DNA of 64,000 nt from Sebastes aleutianus (GCA_916700875.1 CAKAKS010000032.1:18653629-18717628), one strand, 5' to 3'; counted from the first letter of the stretch, positions 1 through 12,938 are shown. Translations and numbers: made by a program. Notes: generated from the sequence alone by a model not told the origin.

Positions 1-210
1 AGGATCTTAGTACTTCCTCCAATACTGCTCAAACTGTATCCCTATTAGCTACCATGTGGACTACATCTACTTTCCACCAGTTTATTTAAATGTCCAAACT
101 CCAAGTGCACAAAATCATGCACAATATAGTACCCTAAAAAAACGAGACATGAAGTAGTAGTAGTCATCACAGAACGACACTACTTTTTCCCAGAAATCTC
201 ACAAGAGGCC

Positions 211-433
211 CTTTTCACAGCAGCCGTTTTGACATGTCATTTCAGGGTAAACGCAGGCGTAATTGACAAAATGAATTATGGTCCTGTGGTTCTATTTACT
301 GTCACAGCCATTCCAGTGATCCAGCATGCACAATACCAGGGCTCTAGCCCACTTAAATGGAACCGGGCCATAGTTAATGTTATTAATTCCACCTGTCTTT
401 GCAATGACATGTCCAAATGGCTGCTGTGAAAAG
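211..433. mobile_element. palindromic MITE (fold-back element)
   Basis: The two ends are inverted repeats: 211-240 and 404-433 match at 28 of 30 positions (CTTTTCACAGCAGCC at the outer end, GACATGTCAT at the inner end). The similarity continues inward, with CAGGCGTAATTGAC against the complement of TTAATTCCACCTG, so nearly the whole 223 bp can fold on itself. It has no coding capacity. I recognise the outer motif as a dispersed non-autonomous DNA transposon of fish genomes. No clear target-site duplication was found, so its superfamily is unresolved. Confidence 0.75.
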
Positions 434-436
434 TGC

Positions 437-952
437 CTATGCAGTTCTTGGCATGGATAGATGTGTAAATTATGCAACACTAACACCAGTCAGTGGTGCT
501 GCACAATGATGATGATTGATAAGTGTCTAAAGTCTCATTCACTACTCACTATAGATAGTGAATGAGTAAACAAGAGAGTGATATTGTACTTAGCTCCAGT
601 GTAAACTGGCAAGATTCAATAGGCATTATCTTGGAATAATGGCTTTGTCAGTTGAAATTACGACACAGTCTTTCTTGTTGTGGGTATTATCGAAACCATG
701 CCCCATAGCTGATCTGCTGCCAGGCTCTATTGACTATTGTTTGTTGCTCTCCAAACTAATGTTGCAGGAAAACTTGAGCCTACAAGATTTAGGCTTACAT
801 GTAGGCTTACATGCACCTTAGTATCGAGGCTTGTTTGGCTACACCTCACAAGGACTTTGCCCTATGAACTAGACCGTCTAGCGAACTTGAAGCTAATTGT
901 CTATCAAAGCGATGGAGGTGAAATGTGTTCTCTAATCATAATATGTACACAC
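437..952. other. interval without genes
   Basis: No exon or recognised repeat was seen. One small hairpin is present: CTCATTCACTA at 534-544 pairs with TAGTGAATGAG at 556-566 (11 of 11) around an 11-base loop. A short duplicated phrase, AGGCTTACATGTAGGCTTACATG, lies near 790-812. Confidence 0.6.
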
Positions 953-1566
953 TAGGGCTGTCAATTGATTACAATATTTAACCATGATTAATCACATGAT
1001 TGTCTATGATTAATCGTGATTAATCGCACATTTTTTATCTGTTCAAAATGTACCTTAAAGGGAGATTTGTCAAGTATTATCAACATAGGAGTGGGCAAAT
1101 TTGCTTGCTTTATACAAATGCATGTATATATGTATTATTGGAAATCAATTAACAACACAAAACAATAACAAATATTGTCCAGAAACTCTCACAGGTACTG
1201 CATTTAGCATAAAAAAATGCTCAAATCATAACATGGCGAACTGCAGCCCAACAGGTAACAACAGCTGTCAGTGTGCTGACTTGACTATGACTTGCCCCAA
1301 ACTGCATGTGATTATCATAAAGTGGGCACGTCTGTAAAGAGGAGACTCTTGGTTACGCATAGAACCCATTTTCATTCACATATCTTGAGGTCAGAGGTCA
1401 AAGGACCCCTTTGAAAATGGCCATGACAGTTTTTCCTCGCCAAAATTTAGCGCAAGTTTTGAGCGTTGTTTAGCGTCCTTCCCGACAAGCTAGTATGACT
1501 TGGTACCAATGGATTTTTGGGGTATTCAGTATTTTCACTCTATCTTTAAAACTGAGCCCGTTACAG
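953..1566 (+). mobile_element. TAGGGCTGTCAA MITE, copy 1 (3' end lost)
   Basis: The copy starts with TAGGGCTGTCAATTG at 953 and runs through the characteristic TTAATCG repeats, a TTAAAGGGAGATTTGTCAAG block, ACTGCAGCCCAACAGG, CATAGAACCCATTTTC and TTTAAAACTGAGCCCG near 1560, then loses similarity. Three other copies in the window share these blocks in the same order. The terminal motif TAGGG...CCCTA is typical of hAT-type non-autonomous elements; the superfamily is inferred from that alone. No open frame of its own. The copy lacks the terminal TTGACAGCCCTA. Confidence 0.8.
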
Positions 1567-3935
1567 TGTTTGTGTTGTTTTATTAGTTGCCAAGTACTCT
1601 ACGCCACTTAAACCACGGTAGGAGACATGAAAGAACAGGGAGTTTCGTCTCCCTGATAAACAACATGGCTAAAATGAATTTTGCACACTACGTGACTTCT
1701 TATAAAGTGAATTGTATAACAGATTCTAAAACAAATTTTCAAATGTCATGCTGATTTACAATGGCATTGAATCTACTATGCTTGCCAGCGCTGTAGATCG
1801 AGCTGGGGACGGGAAAGCAGTGCAGCAGCTCTGGGAATGGACAGAAAACATACACTATGTGTAAGTACAGCCAGATACGCTGCTCCCCCCCGAGGCTGGG
1901 GAACAGGGTGGTGAGATTGAGGAGTCACCCCATCACTAGTGATCCATGCAGGTCGACACACAACGCCCCCTTGACAAAACACACAAGTGCGCTGTATCGT
2001 TACAACACACACACACACACGCACGCACACACACATCTCAGACAGTTCATTTCAATGCAAATAAGTGTTTGCCCCTCTTCTGGGAGGAGAGCTTGGCAGA
2101 CTGCATTTTCTCGTCTCTATCATATGGAGGATCTAGATTGTATAGTGAGCTCTCGGGCAGAACCAAGCAGCCATGAGCGCACAGAGCGCGCGTTGCTTGC
2201 TTGAACTGATTTATTGAGTTTTATGTTAAGCAGTTTTTTTTCATCCCGGCTTGTTGCATTTTCACTTTGTTCATGCGGGAAGATGCAGCCACGCTCATCG
2301 TGAATGATGCGTATTTGCATTATCTTAAATTGTACTGCGTGCGGTTTAATTGTTTAGCGTCACAGAGTCGCGGTATTGTTACGCAGATATATGGTCCACT
2401 CTGTACTGCGTGCCTGCAGCATTACAGATGAGGCCGGATTCTTCCGCCCTCCCAGCGGGCCTTTGTCCTCAAAAGAATGGAGGCTCCTCACTTCATCAGA
2501 TAGATTACAGCCAATTAAATGTGTCCATTATCACCCATTAATTACCGCCACCACTTCTGCTAGAAATAGGCCTGACCAAGCAACGGCCGTGGACTTGAAA
2601 TTGACCCAAATACATCAAGATGAGTTTCCATTTTTTACCTCATTTTCCCAGCCCTCATCAGCAGAGGCCTATCACTGAACCGAGTCATCCTTCACATTGA
2701 TTCCCAGCGAGATGTGTATCGCTGGGTTAGCATGTATGCATGCAGTGCGTCTGTACATATATAAGCATGTATAAGCAGACGCATATACAACTGCACGGTG
2801 GATGCATGCACATGTTCGCGCAAGTATGGGTGTGCATATCTCTATACCTGATGTGTTCTTGTGTTTTTTGCTGCTGCACGTGCACGTGCTGTGTGTACGT
2901 GCTGTGCTATTTGAGGTCAGAGCTGATGGAGTGGGCTCCCTGAGAGACAGGCAGCAGCCCTGAAGGATTGACACTGTGTGACACCTCTCTCCGTCAGCCT
3001 GATTAGTCACCTCTTTGATGTAGCAGCCTATATTAAGGCTCTTATGTGGAAGACAGTCTGACACTTGCCTGCTGAATAGGCCTGATTGAGATAAATACAA
3101 AATCGCAAGTCGTATGAGCAACACAATACTGAAACACATTCGACCATCAGTGGGTCAAATTGCAACACTTTTCTTCCAACTACTATGCCTTTTGGATGTG
3201 CAGATTTGAGTGTGTGTGTGAGCACCTATAGTTAAGTTTCTTGTGTTCACAATCTTTTCGCTTGGCACTTGTAGAATTAGAGGAATTTCAGGGAATGTTA
3301 GCAAGATCAGATTTCCTCCCCGTCTACGCTCTGTCTTTCTCTCTTGTACTTTCTCCTTCTTTACAAGCTCATGGGAGTCGACAGCTGCCCCCTAACCCAG
3401 AAATCAGGCATTAGAGGAACGGCCTGACAATTAGTGTGCTATTGCCTCACTGGGACGAGATCAGAGTAACAAGACAGACAAAGAGCAAAAAAAGAGAGAG
3501 GTTTAGATGTATTCCTGCTCTTGAAACACATTAAGAAACATATTTAGGGTTTCACATTCAATCAGAAGTGTGTTTTTATAAACTTTGACGTGCCTGGACA
3601 CATCAGAAAGTGGCACGGTCAAATTAATTTGCCCTTTCCAGCAAAATATGTGATGCTGGAAGCTTGGTAACCTAGTAAATTCTCATGTGTCATTACTGAC
3701 CGTTTGTGTGGTGTATAAAAGTGGTTGTATAGAATTTGATGGTGCGACTCAGCCGACATAATTCCTCCATTTTGGACTGTCGGCTCTCCGTTCCCGCAAA
3801 GGTCAGCACCGTCAAGATGACTTGCAGTTGGTCAATGGTGCTAATTCATATGTTAAAGTTCACCTAAGTTGAACCCCATGCCAAAGCACTGCATGAATTT
3901 ACTTCAACTCTGCAAGTGAATACTGATTCTCGTCG
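1567..3935. other. intronic interval without genes
   Basis: Apart from a (CA)n run at 2005-2034 this is unique-looking sequence. An alternating purine-pyrimidine stretch (TGCACGTGCACGTGCTGTG) near 2876-2912 could favour Z-DNA. No exon with conserved coding content was recognised on either strand. Confidence 0.6.
2005..2034. repeat. (CA)n microsatellite, imperfect
   Basis: CA dinucleotides with two CG interruptions (CACGCACGCACAC). Confidence 0.9.
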
Positions 3936-4192
3936 TGACTCGTGGGTACCCATAGAACCCATTTTCATTCACATATCTTGAGGTCAGAGTTCAAGAGACC
4001 CCTTTGAAAATAGTTTTTTCTCGCCAGAATTTAGCGCACGTTTGGAGCGTTGTTTAACCTCCTTCGCGACAAACTAGTATGACATGGTTGATACCAATAG
4101 ATTCCTTAGGTTTTCTAGTTTTATGTGATACCAGTGTCTTCATTCTAGCTTCAACAACCTCTGGAAGATTGATTGTAACTTTGACAGCCTTA
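3936..4192 (+). mobile_element. TAGGGCTGTCAA MITE, copy 2 (3' part only)
   Basis: The sequence starts at GACTCGTGGGTACCCATAG, follows CATTTTCATTCACATATC, TTCGCGACAAACTAGTATG and CCTTAGGTTTTCTAGTTT, and ends in the terminal inverted repeat as TTGACAGCCTTA. It covers the same region as bases 1350-1560 of copy 1 plus the 3' end that copy 1 lacks. It has small internal deletions compared with the other copies. Confidence 0.8.
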
Positions 4193-6623
4193 ATGTTGAC
4201 ACATGTAATGTTAAGAAAAGATAGAGTTGAGGTAAGTGATGAAGTGAAAAAGAGAAAAAAGTTTTATCCTGCTGCTGCACACGATTAGGAGCATCAGTGA
4301 AAAAAGTAACTTTGTATAAGTGTGTGTGTGCAAGTGTCTGAGAAATCAGACTTCCTAGCAGCTCTGTTAGTTCCACGGCTGTAGAAAACATTTTACAAGA
4401 TCAAAGCATTTAACACTCCCGAGGCCTGGGCACCAGCCAGCTTCCCCCCTACCCATTTCTTCACACACACACACAGTCATACAAGCGCACATAGTCCATC
4501 GAGCCTTTTCCACACACCTCGGAGGATTTTACAACACCGAAGTCACCCAAACATTGCACCTGGAATGGACCGCCACCAGGTCCTGAGATAAGAGCTGAAG
4601 CCCCTCAGCTCTCGTCTCCTGAGCGGCCGCCACGGCAGCAGAGTGGTATCAGCTCGACCACAGCTGACGCCACGCTCCCTCCTCCCTATCTCTCATCCCC
4701 TCACCCCCCTCAGGTGCTCTTTGACAGAAATAATTGAGGTAGGGAGGTGGTGAGAGGTTAATGAAGCACTCCCAACACACGGCTGACCTTTCCCCAGCCC
4801 CTGCGCAAATCATTGCAGCACAGTTTTTGGGACATTTTTAAATGAAAGCCTTTAAATAATTTATCTAACTATAGTTCCCGGAAGGCCCTTCATTAGAGAT
4901 TGGCCGTGACATTTCCCTCCTCCCCCCCAGCTTCTCATACTTACCGCCTCACATCCAGTCCAAGAATACCACTGTTGATTTCTCTCGTCTTTGTCTCTCG
5001 TCTGCTGTCATTTCTGTCTCTCTGTCTTTGTCTCGGTGTCTCCCCCCTCCTCTCTCTCTTTCTACACTCTCTCTCTCTCTGACATTAGTCGCATTAAAGA
5101 TTGAGATCTCTGGTGTGTTTCACACGTGGCTGTGAAGTGACAGACAGGCAGTAGGACATGAGACTGGATTTTGCCGTTGTGGAATGGAAATTGAGCTTAT
5201 TAAATCTTTAAATGTGTTGGCTAACCAGAATAGATTGCAGGGAGGAAACAACGGGAAACGTGAAAACTGATTAATCGTCTGCTCGGGTACTAAGCTGCGC
5301 ATTGGCAGCTAGCAAATCAACAAGTTCTCTCCTGTCTTATTACCTCTGTGTCATTTGAGTCCTAATCAAAATGAAAAATGCGACCATGGTGTGATTGAGA
5401 ATCTGGCATACCTTGTGAAGGATTGAAAATAGCTGTGAGCAAACTCAACCTTCATGCCTACTTGTTACTGTACTTGTCTCCACAGGAAGCAGGATGCATG
5501 ATATTGACTTCTGCTTCATGCCTGCTTGATTGTGATGAAGACAGATTTGTACACTATTAGACAAGCTTGTGTTCGGAGTGGGTGAAAAGATTTGGATTCA
5601 GGGTCAGGTAGGAAATCAAAGCTGTTATTTAATAAACCCCTGTGCTAACAGATGGACATATGAGTGTGTCTGTGTAGACATAAATCAAACACACCACAAC
5701 AAAGTCCCCCTCTCGGCCTGGCGCATAGGTGTGAGAGATAAAACAAACTAGATCAGATATGTTAAGGGGAGAGTGCTGTCACTTCACAAGAAATGCAATT
5801 CATCAGGCCGATTTCACTGATGAAACAGAGGAAAATGAGACGTGACAACCGTTCGAGTTATACAATATTGATATTAGCGGAAATGTTATCAGATACAATG
5901 TGTGAGGCGCTGCAGAAACCCAGGCGTCCCAGGGGATGAGCCGTAGTAAGGCAATATCCACTTGTCTCAGACACTCTCATAACTTGAACGGCTTCTGTAC
6001 GGCTGTGGGGAGTCTCCGAAAATTCTGGCGAGTCAGTTTAGCAGGCGTCAAATAGTGAGCGTGATTGAACCTTCTCTGTGTGGTGGTCGACAGAACTTGA
6101 ACACAATACTACCAAAGCAAATCGACAAAACATATTCACCAATTTCACAACCAAAACACTGTGCGATGCACTGCATATCCAGAAAAATAAGCATATTAAA
6201 AAGCACATTTATCAGTTTGACAACATGCACGTTGCATTTAGAAATGCAAACACAGAAACATTTTCCACATCGGTGTATGTGTTCGTCTGGCAAGAATAGG
6301 TAGTGAAATTATTTAGCTTGCAAAACAAAAACAAAAAATAACGAGTTAAATTTAACCATCACACTGACTTACATCAACCTGTACAACCGTGTCACAGTCA
6401 CCCGCGCGTGTCCCCATTCTTGTGGCCATTTTTCAGTCGCTATTTTTCATGGATGTTATGCTATAAAGAAAGATGAGCACCATTCTTGATTCTGTTTACA
6501 AAGCTCACAAATAGTTTTTTTCTAAACGGGGGAAACAGCCTCCAATAGAAACAACATCGATCAGTTTAAACTGCTAAACAAAATAGATGGGGGTGGCGAT
6601 TCAGAGGTGTGTAGTATATTAAA
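4193..6623. other. intronic interval without genes
   Basis: No exon recognised. A strongly pyrimidine-rich tract (TCTCTGTCTTTG, CTCTCTCTCTC) spans about 4978-5082. The rest is mixed unique sequence with one A-rich run (AAACAAAAACAAAAAATAAC) near 6321. Confidence 0.6.
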
Positions 6624-7394
6624 CCATACTTGCCAACCTTGAGAACTCAAAAATAGGGAGGATTTCAAAACCAAAATTTGAGTTCAGAGACCTTGTTTCC
6701 TGCATTCTGGTGACTTTTAAAGAAGCAATTAACAAAATAATAAGTACACTGCAACAGCATTTTTTGTTAAATAGGCCTACTTTTAATTTTACATTTAATT
6801 GTCGGGAAAGAAAACTGAATAATTCGCCCCTCTGGCGTGACCTCGTGTGAATCTCTGGTATAAACTAGGCTAATATTCATCGGTTTTCATTCAATCATTA
6901 ATTTTTTGCCCCTGCTTGAGTATTTCTTTCTCTAAGTACTTTCTATTTCTCTCCGTCTGAAGGTCCTTTCAGACACAATGTGACAACGGCACCACTGCGC
7001 TCTGAAACCCATTAATTCCGATGGTTTGCGCCACGCCACAACGGCTTTGCTGTGATGTGCGGCGAACGCAGGTCAAACTGCACCGCGGATTTCACGAGCA
7101 GCTCTCCTCTGCCGGGAAAAGACATTTGGTGTAGCTCTATTGCCGTGTTGTGTCGGTCGCAAGGGTATATTTATCTATGGTCGCGAGCAACTCTCTTCCG
7201 CTGAGAAGCGACATTTGGTGTAGCTCTATTGTCGTCCTGGTGGAAACAGTAGAGCTTATGGACGCTGTACAGTGACAGAAACATGTTGAGATAACGAAAA
7301 GGAAAAAAATAAATCAGGAGAAATGTGGGAGAATTCTGACTCCGGGAGGAAACCGGGAGATCGCAATGAAAAACGGGAGTCTCCTGGGAAAATT
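6624..7394 (+). mobile_element. dispersed repeat starting CATACTTGCCAACC
   Basis: The 5' end CCATACTTGCCAACCTTGAG and the 3' block GGGAGGAAACCGGGAGATCG with GGGAGTCTCCTGGGAAAAT are the two ends of a dispersed fish DNA transposon that I recall as normally closing with the complement GGTTGGCAAGTATG. That closing terminal repeat is missing here, so the copy is truncated or degraded at 3'. A 47-bp internal direct repeat (7095-7141 and 7184-7230, both ending CATTTGGTGTAGCTCTAT) lies in the middle. No transposase frame. Confidence 0.65.
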
Positions 7395-9462
7395 AAACTG
7401 AACAGCATTGACAAGAGTTGACTTAAAATGTATTCACTGAGATACTTCTGAGGTACCTTTTTGGGTACCTTGACTGGCAAGTGAAGACATTACTCCTTTT
7501 CCAAACATGTTACAGTACCTGTTTAGATGTGATGAAGAACTTGTTCATGTGGTTGTTTTATATTGTGGAGCATAAATGATTAGAGTGGCCGTCTGCTTGG
7601 TGGTTCTATTCACCAGTATATTTATAAAAGAGCTCTGTACATAGTGCTTCGATTTAACTGTGAACTTGGCATCACCTCTGCTTGAATCTGGTAATTAAGT
7701 GGTTAATTTACTAAACTCTTTTTTTTGCTGACTTTGCTGCTGGCCTCCATGGTTTGGTGTTGCAGGTTTGCTGCAGTATCCGAAATACCTGCTGCCACTA
7801 CCCCATCATTTTAGTCTGACTTCCAATGTTGTTTTGCAATTACATGGCACTTTTGTCTGTAATTCACTCGTCATGAGGTTATTATACCGTGTGGCATTAA
7901 CACCATGAATCTTTTATTCACTTCATTAGTCAGGAAGTGTTTTCACTCCCTTAATATATCATCTATGTTGCTCTCTTGCTATATCAGAAGTTCTTTTTAT
8001 TACCCAGAAACAAGGGCAGATTTATGCGTTTGTCCAGAACCGAGGCAGGTGTGGTTTACAGTGTGCGTTGTGAGGGATGAGTTGTGAGCAGGATTAGTTT
8101 TCAGGGCGACAGGGAGGACTAAGAGGAGAGGACTAAAAGGAGAGGAGAGGAGGATAGTCTGGTTGTCTTTTACCTTGTGCTGCGGTGGATGCAGGCAGAT
8201 ATAATAGGGAAGGACTGCTTCATTAACTCTCAGGGTCCACAGCCAGGGTCTGTCTGTGGCTGTCTGTGGCACTCACCTTGGAAGAGTGCTGCTCTTGCTC
8301 TTTTTCTCTGTCTCTGGCTCTCAGTTTATGTCTGGTCTGTTCTGCTCCTTTCTTGCCTTCTTAAGGCCAGCATTTGTATTAATACCAGGGGAAGCCATGG
8401 GAGATGCATTGGATTGATGTGTACATTTCACTTACATGAAGATAGATTGGCTAATTATCGACCGCCATGAAGGCCTGTAGAGGAAATAACCTGCTGACTC
8501 ACTTAAATTTTACTTTGACAACTTTGGATACAACATAGTAGTTTCAAATGATAAAATAACGTTGGATACATCGGTGTATTACAGAATGAAGGCAGGTTGA
8601 ATGGCCCATTTAGACTCCTCTAATGTGCTTTGAATCGAAACCCACTCATGAGATTAAACCATAAAAATGAAGTGTGTTTGTACCCAGATTCTACTAAGTA
8701 ACAATGCATTTTAACAAGTTCAACCTCACAGACTTTAATATTTCTTGTGGCTGCATGATTGTATTTTGATTATATCCTGTGGCGTGTGCCTCGTGATACG
8801 CTTTTCTTGTGTATTTCAGATGGAACAAAGGGTAAAATGCACTGTTAGTTGCTGCCTGTTCCCATTTTTCCGGTATCTCAATAGACACTTACCGTGTGTC
8901 TGTGATAAACACATGACTGCTTTCTGTGTCTTTAGGTCTACCAACTAATAAATTATGGCCATGAGTTTGGCTGTCACTGGGGAACATGGTTTGTTCATGA
9001 ATTCAGAAGACTTAAACCATGGGAAGTATGTCTGTTTGCTACCATATAAAACAGAAATGGAGCTGGGACTTCACACTCCATGTTGTCATTGAAAAACTGA
9101 TAATCATCATTTATTGTAGAATTGTGTTGTAGGATTTCTGTTTGCTAGTGATAGTGTACATACTTATGTATACTTGTATCAGTAAGAATCATAGCTCATA
9201 AGCTCATAAGGTTAAATAGTTTCTTGCCCTTTCCTGTCATTGTCGGAGCTACAATTTCCTATTTATTGATGTCTTAACTAGGAGATGGAGCTTGTCAATA
9301 CCTGTTAACTAAAGGATTTTTTCTTTATATCAAATAAAGCAACTTTATGCATTGACATAACTCAGAGGGTGTTAATTAATAATACATGTGATATAATGTA
9401 TTCAGTAATGGCTCATAGTGAGTACAGACGCCAAAGGGTACTTTCTACATCTATTGAGACGC
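7395..9462. other. intronic interval without genes
   Basis: No exon recognised. A purine tract (GGAGAGGAGAGGAGGATAG and relatives) lies at 8105-8156. Otherwise AT-rich unique-looking sequence. Confidence 0.6.
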
Positions 9463-9520
9463 CGGCGGGTTTGATAAAGCGTCGGTGTTGGACGACCTGC
9501 GAACGAGAACGCGTTGACAG
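9463..9520 (+). repeat. fragment of the GACAAAGCGTC repeat family
   Basis: The phrase GGGTTTGATAAAGCGTCGG followed by GACGACCTGCGAACGAGAAC and GCGTTGACAG matches, block for block, the sequence at 52700-52750 (GGGTCTGACAAAGCGTCAG, GACGAGATGGGATGAGAAC, GTGTTGG). Only this piece of the family is recognisable here. Confidence 0.6.
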
Positions 9521-11125
9521 TTCTGTTTTTAAGATCTAAACATTTTTAGTGTCGGAGTTTCTGCCTTCCATTTTTCACACACACACATTAGCATACACAC
9601 ACCCAGAAGTATCACAGTAAGTAATTGGATGTTAACCAGCCTGGAATAAAACAGATGGACGGCTGCGCTACAGCGCCAAACACAGGAAATGGATTTAGCC
9701 CCTCCACCCCCTACTGTTTTCCCATAATCCTTTACTGTCCTCAGTTCTCCCACTATTACACACTGACGTACAATAATAGACTTTACACACACCCTTAAAG
9801 TCCTACTGAAGTCACATTTAGTGATCTCTTTTTTTAGTCTTCGAGGAAATATCAGAAATAATCCTTCTTGTCTCAGCTGGCCGGAGGGGCGTGTTGGTGT
9901 CTGTGTTTGATTGACAGCAGCTGACAAGCTGCCAGAGTGCCGGGTTTACACCGTAGGGAATGAGAGAAAGTAAACACACTTGTAGCCTCCATGTCATGAG
10001 AAAACGGCTTGTTGTTAGTGGTATTGAAAGAGTAACGCCAGAAACACACCAGAGCAACGGCGAAGTCTGCGCTCCGAGCTTAGTTAAACTTTAGTAGTGA
10101 AGTGCAGCCAGAGAGGACCCATAGCCAATAGGAAACAGAGTCCTGTGATTCCAGTGACATGATGACCTATGTTACAAAGAATTTCTTCGCCGCATATCGA
10201 CGCTGCCGGCGCATCCGTGGCGTCGAATGTGACACACCAGAAAAAAACAAAGAGAAATACCCATCTACTGGCAATGGGAAAAGATTTCTTTTACCTATAT
10301 TTAGCAGGTTATGCAAAAAAACCTGCATATACGTGCTAATTTTGGGGGGAAAGGGGTAGGCCTATAACTTGACCATAGTGACATTTGCAGGTACGTTTAC
10401 ATGCTGTTTAATGTGCTGCACTTGAGCAGCTAATTAGCTATTGTTAGCAAACTGATGTTAGGTGTGCATTTTTCCCTGGTGAATGTTTATTTTGTTGCTC
10501 GCTCAACAAGCTAAGGTGCAGGGCAAAATTTGTGTTCATGTTTGTAAGTTAGATAAGAAGGAGAGTTTTATTTAGCAGGAACATTAATGTGGGTTGTTGT
10601 TCAGTCTGTGGCTCTTGTGTTGTGTATCAGGCTGCTGTTTGGCTCAGTGTGACCGTCTGCTCTGCCTATACATCAGACCGGCACATACGGGTACTTAGCA
10701 AAACGTCAAGGCCGCCCGCACCCAAAAAAACGAAGATCCTATTTTAGATGTCAAGGCAGTTTGACGTGTGTTTGGATTGGAATTTCGGTTAGTTGGATGC
10801 GACAGTCTGATGGGACTATACTGTATGACTGCTGCAGCAGCCCATCAGTAGTAACCGTACCTCCATGGTCCAACTGTCACCAGCATCATTTAGTGATTTA
10901 CCACACTGACAGTGAATATTCACGTATCTTGTGTGCTGCAAATCTCAGTGTGACAGCCTCTGTTAAACTCACTACACAACAGCTTTTCTGCATTTTCCCG
11001 TTTCTCTCCATAATGTGACAGTGTGGTTCTTTCCCCCAAAAGAGGGCGTGGCATTGGCGATGACGCAATGCTGGTCTGATGTATGAGAGAACGTTGACAT
11101 TGCCGCTTTTATGCTAGATTTGATT
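9521..11125. other. intronic interval, possible degraded repeat
   Basis: No exon recognised. CGCCAGAAACACACCAGAG at 10035 and GACACACCAGAAAAAAAC near 10230 bracket a CpG-bearing stretch of about 210 bp that may be an old repeat unit; this is uncertain. The rest appears unique. Confidence 0.5.
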
Positions 11126-11567
11126 CCATCCATCCATTTTCTTCCGCTTATCCGGGGCCGGGTCGCGGGGGCAGCAGGCTAAGTAAGGAATTCCAGACAT
11201 CCCTCTTCCCAGCAACGTTTTCCAGCTCTTCCTGGGGGACCCCGAGGCTTTCCCAGGCCAGAGGAGATATATAATCTCTCCAGCGTGTTCTGGGTCTGCC
11301 TCGGGGCCTCTTACCAGTTGGACGTGCCCGGAAATCCTCCAAAGAGAGGCGTCCAGGGGGCATCCTGATCAGATGCCAGGACCACCTCAGCTGGCCCCTT
11401 TCGACGCGAAGGAGCAGCGGCTCTACGCTGAGCTCCCTCCGAATCGCTGAACTCCTCACCCTATCTCTAAGTCTGAGCCCAGCCACCCTTCGAAGGAAGC
11501 TCATTTTGGCCGCTCATATCAACCATTTCATTCTTTCGGTCACTACCCAAAGCTCAAGACCATAGAT
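11126..11567 (-). mobile_element. LINE retrotransposon 3' end (RTE/Rex-like), truncated
   Basis: On the minus strand this encodes the C-terminal end of a LINE polyprotein: YGLELWVVTERMKWLI, a stop (TGA on the minus strand, 11514-11516), then AAKMSFLRRVAGLRLRDR, RRELSVEPLLLRVERGQL, RMPPGRLSLEDFRARP, RPRGRPRTRWRDYISPLAW, VPQEELENVAGKRDVW and LLPPRPGPG with the natural stop near 11148. The 3' end follows with CGGATAAGCGGAAG and a (GGAT)n tail (11126-11138). The element is cut off at its 5' side, the usual result of incomplete target-primed reverse transcription. The family is known from fish; I assign the RTE/Rex type from the GGAT-type tail and protein motifs, without a database check. Confidence 0.82.
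11148..11504 (-). pseudogene. LINE ORF2 C-terminal fragment
   Basis: An uninterrupted 118-codon remnant of the LINE reverse-transcriptase protein, downstream of its reverse transcriptase domain. It has the basic motif GKRPRGRPRTRWRDY. The in-frame TGA just upstream (11514-11516) replaces what I recall as a glutamine or arginine codon in intact copies. It lacks endonuclease and RT domains, so it is not functional. The long intact frame suggests a fairly young insertion. Confidence 0.8.
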
Positions 11568-12936
11568 TTGATTGGCTGTATTGAAATAAGGTCTCCATCT
11601 GTAGACGGATACAGGAACGGTATTCCAGTGAATTAATGCAAAACTAGGGGGCGCCATCATAAAAATCTAAATTTCTCCTTGTTTGCTTCCTCAAAGGAGA
11701 ATATAGGACAGGTGATTGACAGAGCAGCTGCTGTTAGCAGACAAAAAAACTCTTTACCATTAGTTTCACATATGTCCACAGAGTACATTCAGCTATCTAC
11801 ACTCTTTTTAAGAAGGACGGCATCTTATCATATTTGAAGATGGCTGACATCAAACTCTTGAGTATAAACCTGTTGGTACAGCTGTACTTCATCAATCGCC
11901 CTTCCTTCTCTGCCTTCTGTGTATTGCTGCAACTTTCCCAGAACTAATAGCAGAGATATTTATTGGAGATAGGTGTCTGTTTGCCTCAGCCCGTCCACTA
12001 CAGCATGGTGCCAACCTGGAGCAGGAGATGAGGCTCTCCTTCCCTACGGAGCAAGCAAAAAAGTGTGTATATGCACATGCTTGTTAATTTGTCTGTCTGC
12101 CATCCTCACTCCAGATAACGTATCCCCCTCCCCCCGAGCTACTTGTTTATTTAGCACAATGACAGCCTTACATATTGCTGCTGTTGCCTTTTTTGTTGTT
12201 GTTGCCACTCACATTGATAATTTGCTTTTTTGTTAACTGACTGATGTAAAGTGGGCTAATCCCTTTATGAGAGGAGAGGGTGAGGCAGAATTTGTCAGCG
12301 AGTGTTTGCTAATGAATCGAGCTTGTATCATCGGTATGCACAATGTGTTATTGTGTAATGTGCGCCCGGGTGTGTGTGTTTTGTCTAGGAGGGAGTGGGG
12401 CTAATTTCCGCCCTGCTTGGGTCCTAGAGGACTAAGCTACTTTTGACCTGATAAGCTCATTAGAATTCCACACTAATTACAACAGGCCCTGTTTGGCTGT
12501 CACCAGATGAGAACAACAGGTCCCAACCACATCAGCCTACCTAAGAGAGAGAGAGAGAAAGTAAAGTAAGGGAATAGAAGAGAGGATGGATGGATGATTG
12601 AAGAGAAAGAGAGAGAACAGGAGGACGTAAGAAGAAAGGGAAATGAGAGTAAGGGGAAACAGATGGAGGGTGAAAGGAGTTGTTCAGCTGTAAAGGTGTG
12701 GATAGAAAGCTGATTAAGCAAATTGGTACAATGAGAAGTAGGAATTACAAATAGAAAATCCTACAGCTTTAATGCAGAGGAAGAAAGACAATGACAAGAG
12801 GCGAGAGGGAACGGGAGATTGTAAATTAGCCGGGCCGCCGCAGAGCGTTTTCTCTGACTTGTCGAGGCTAAACTGAGGGCAGCAGGGAGTGGGGCCCGAT
12901 ATGTCAGAATCTCCCTGGCAACCAATCCTTCAGCCG

Positions 12937-12938
<2 letters not shown>

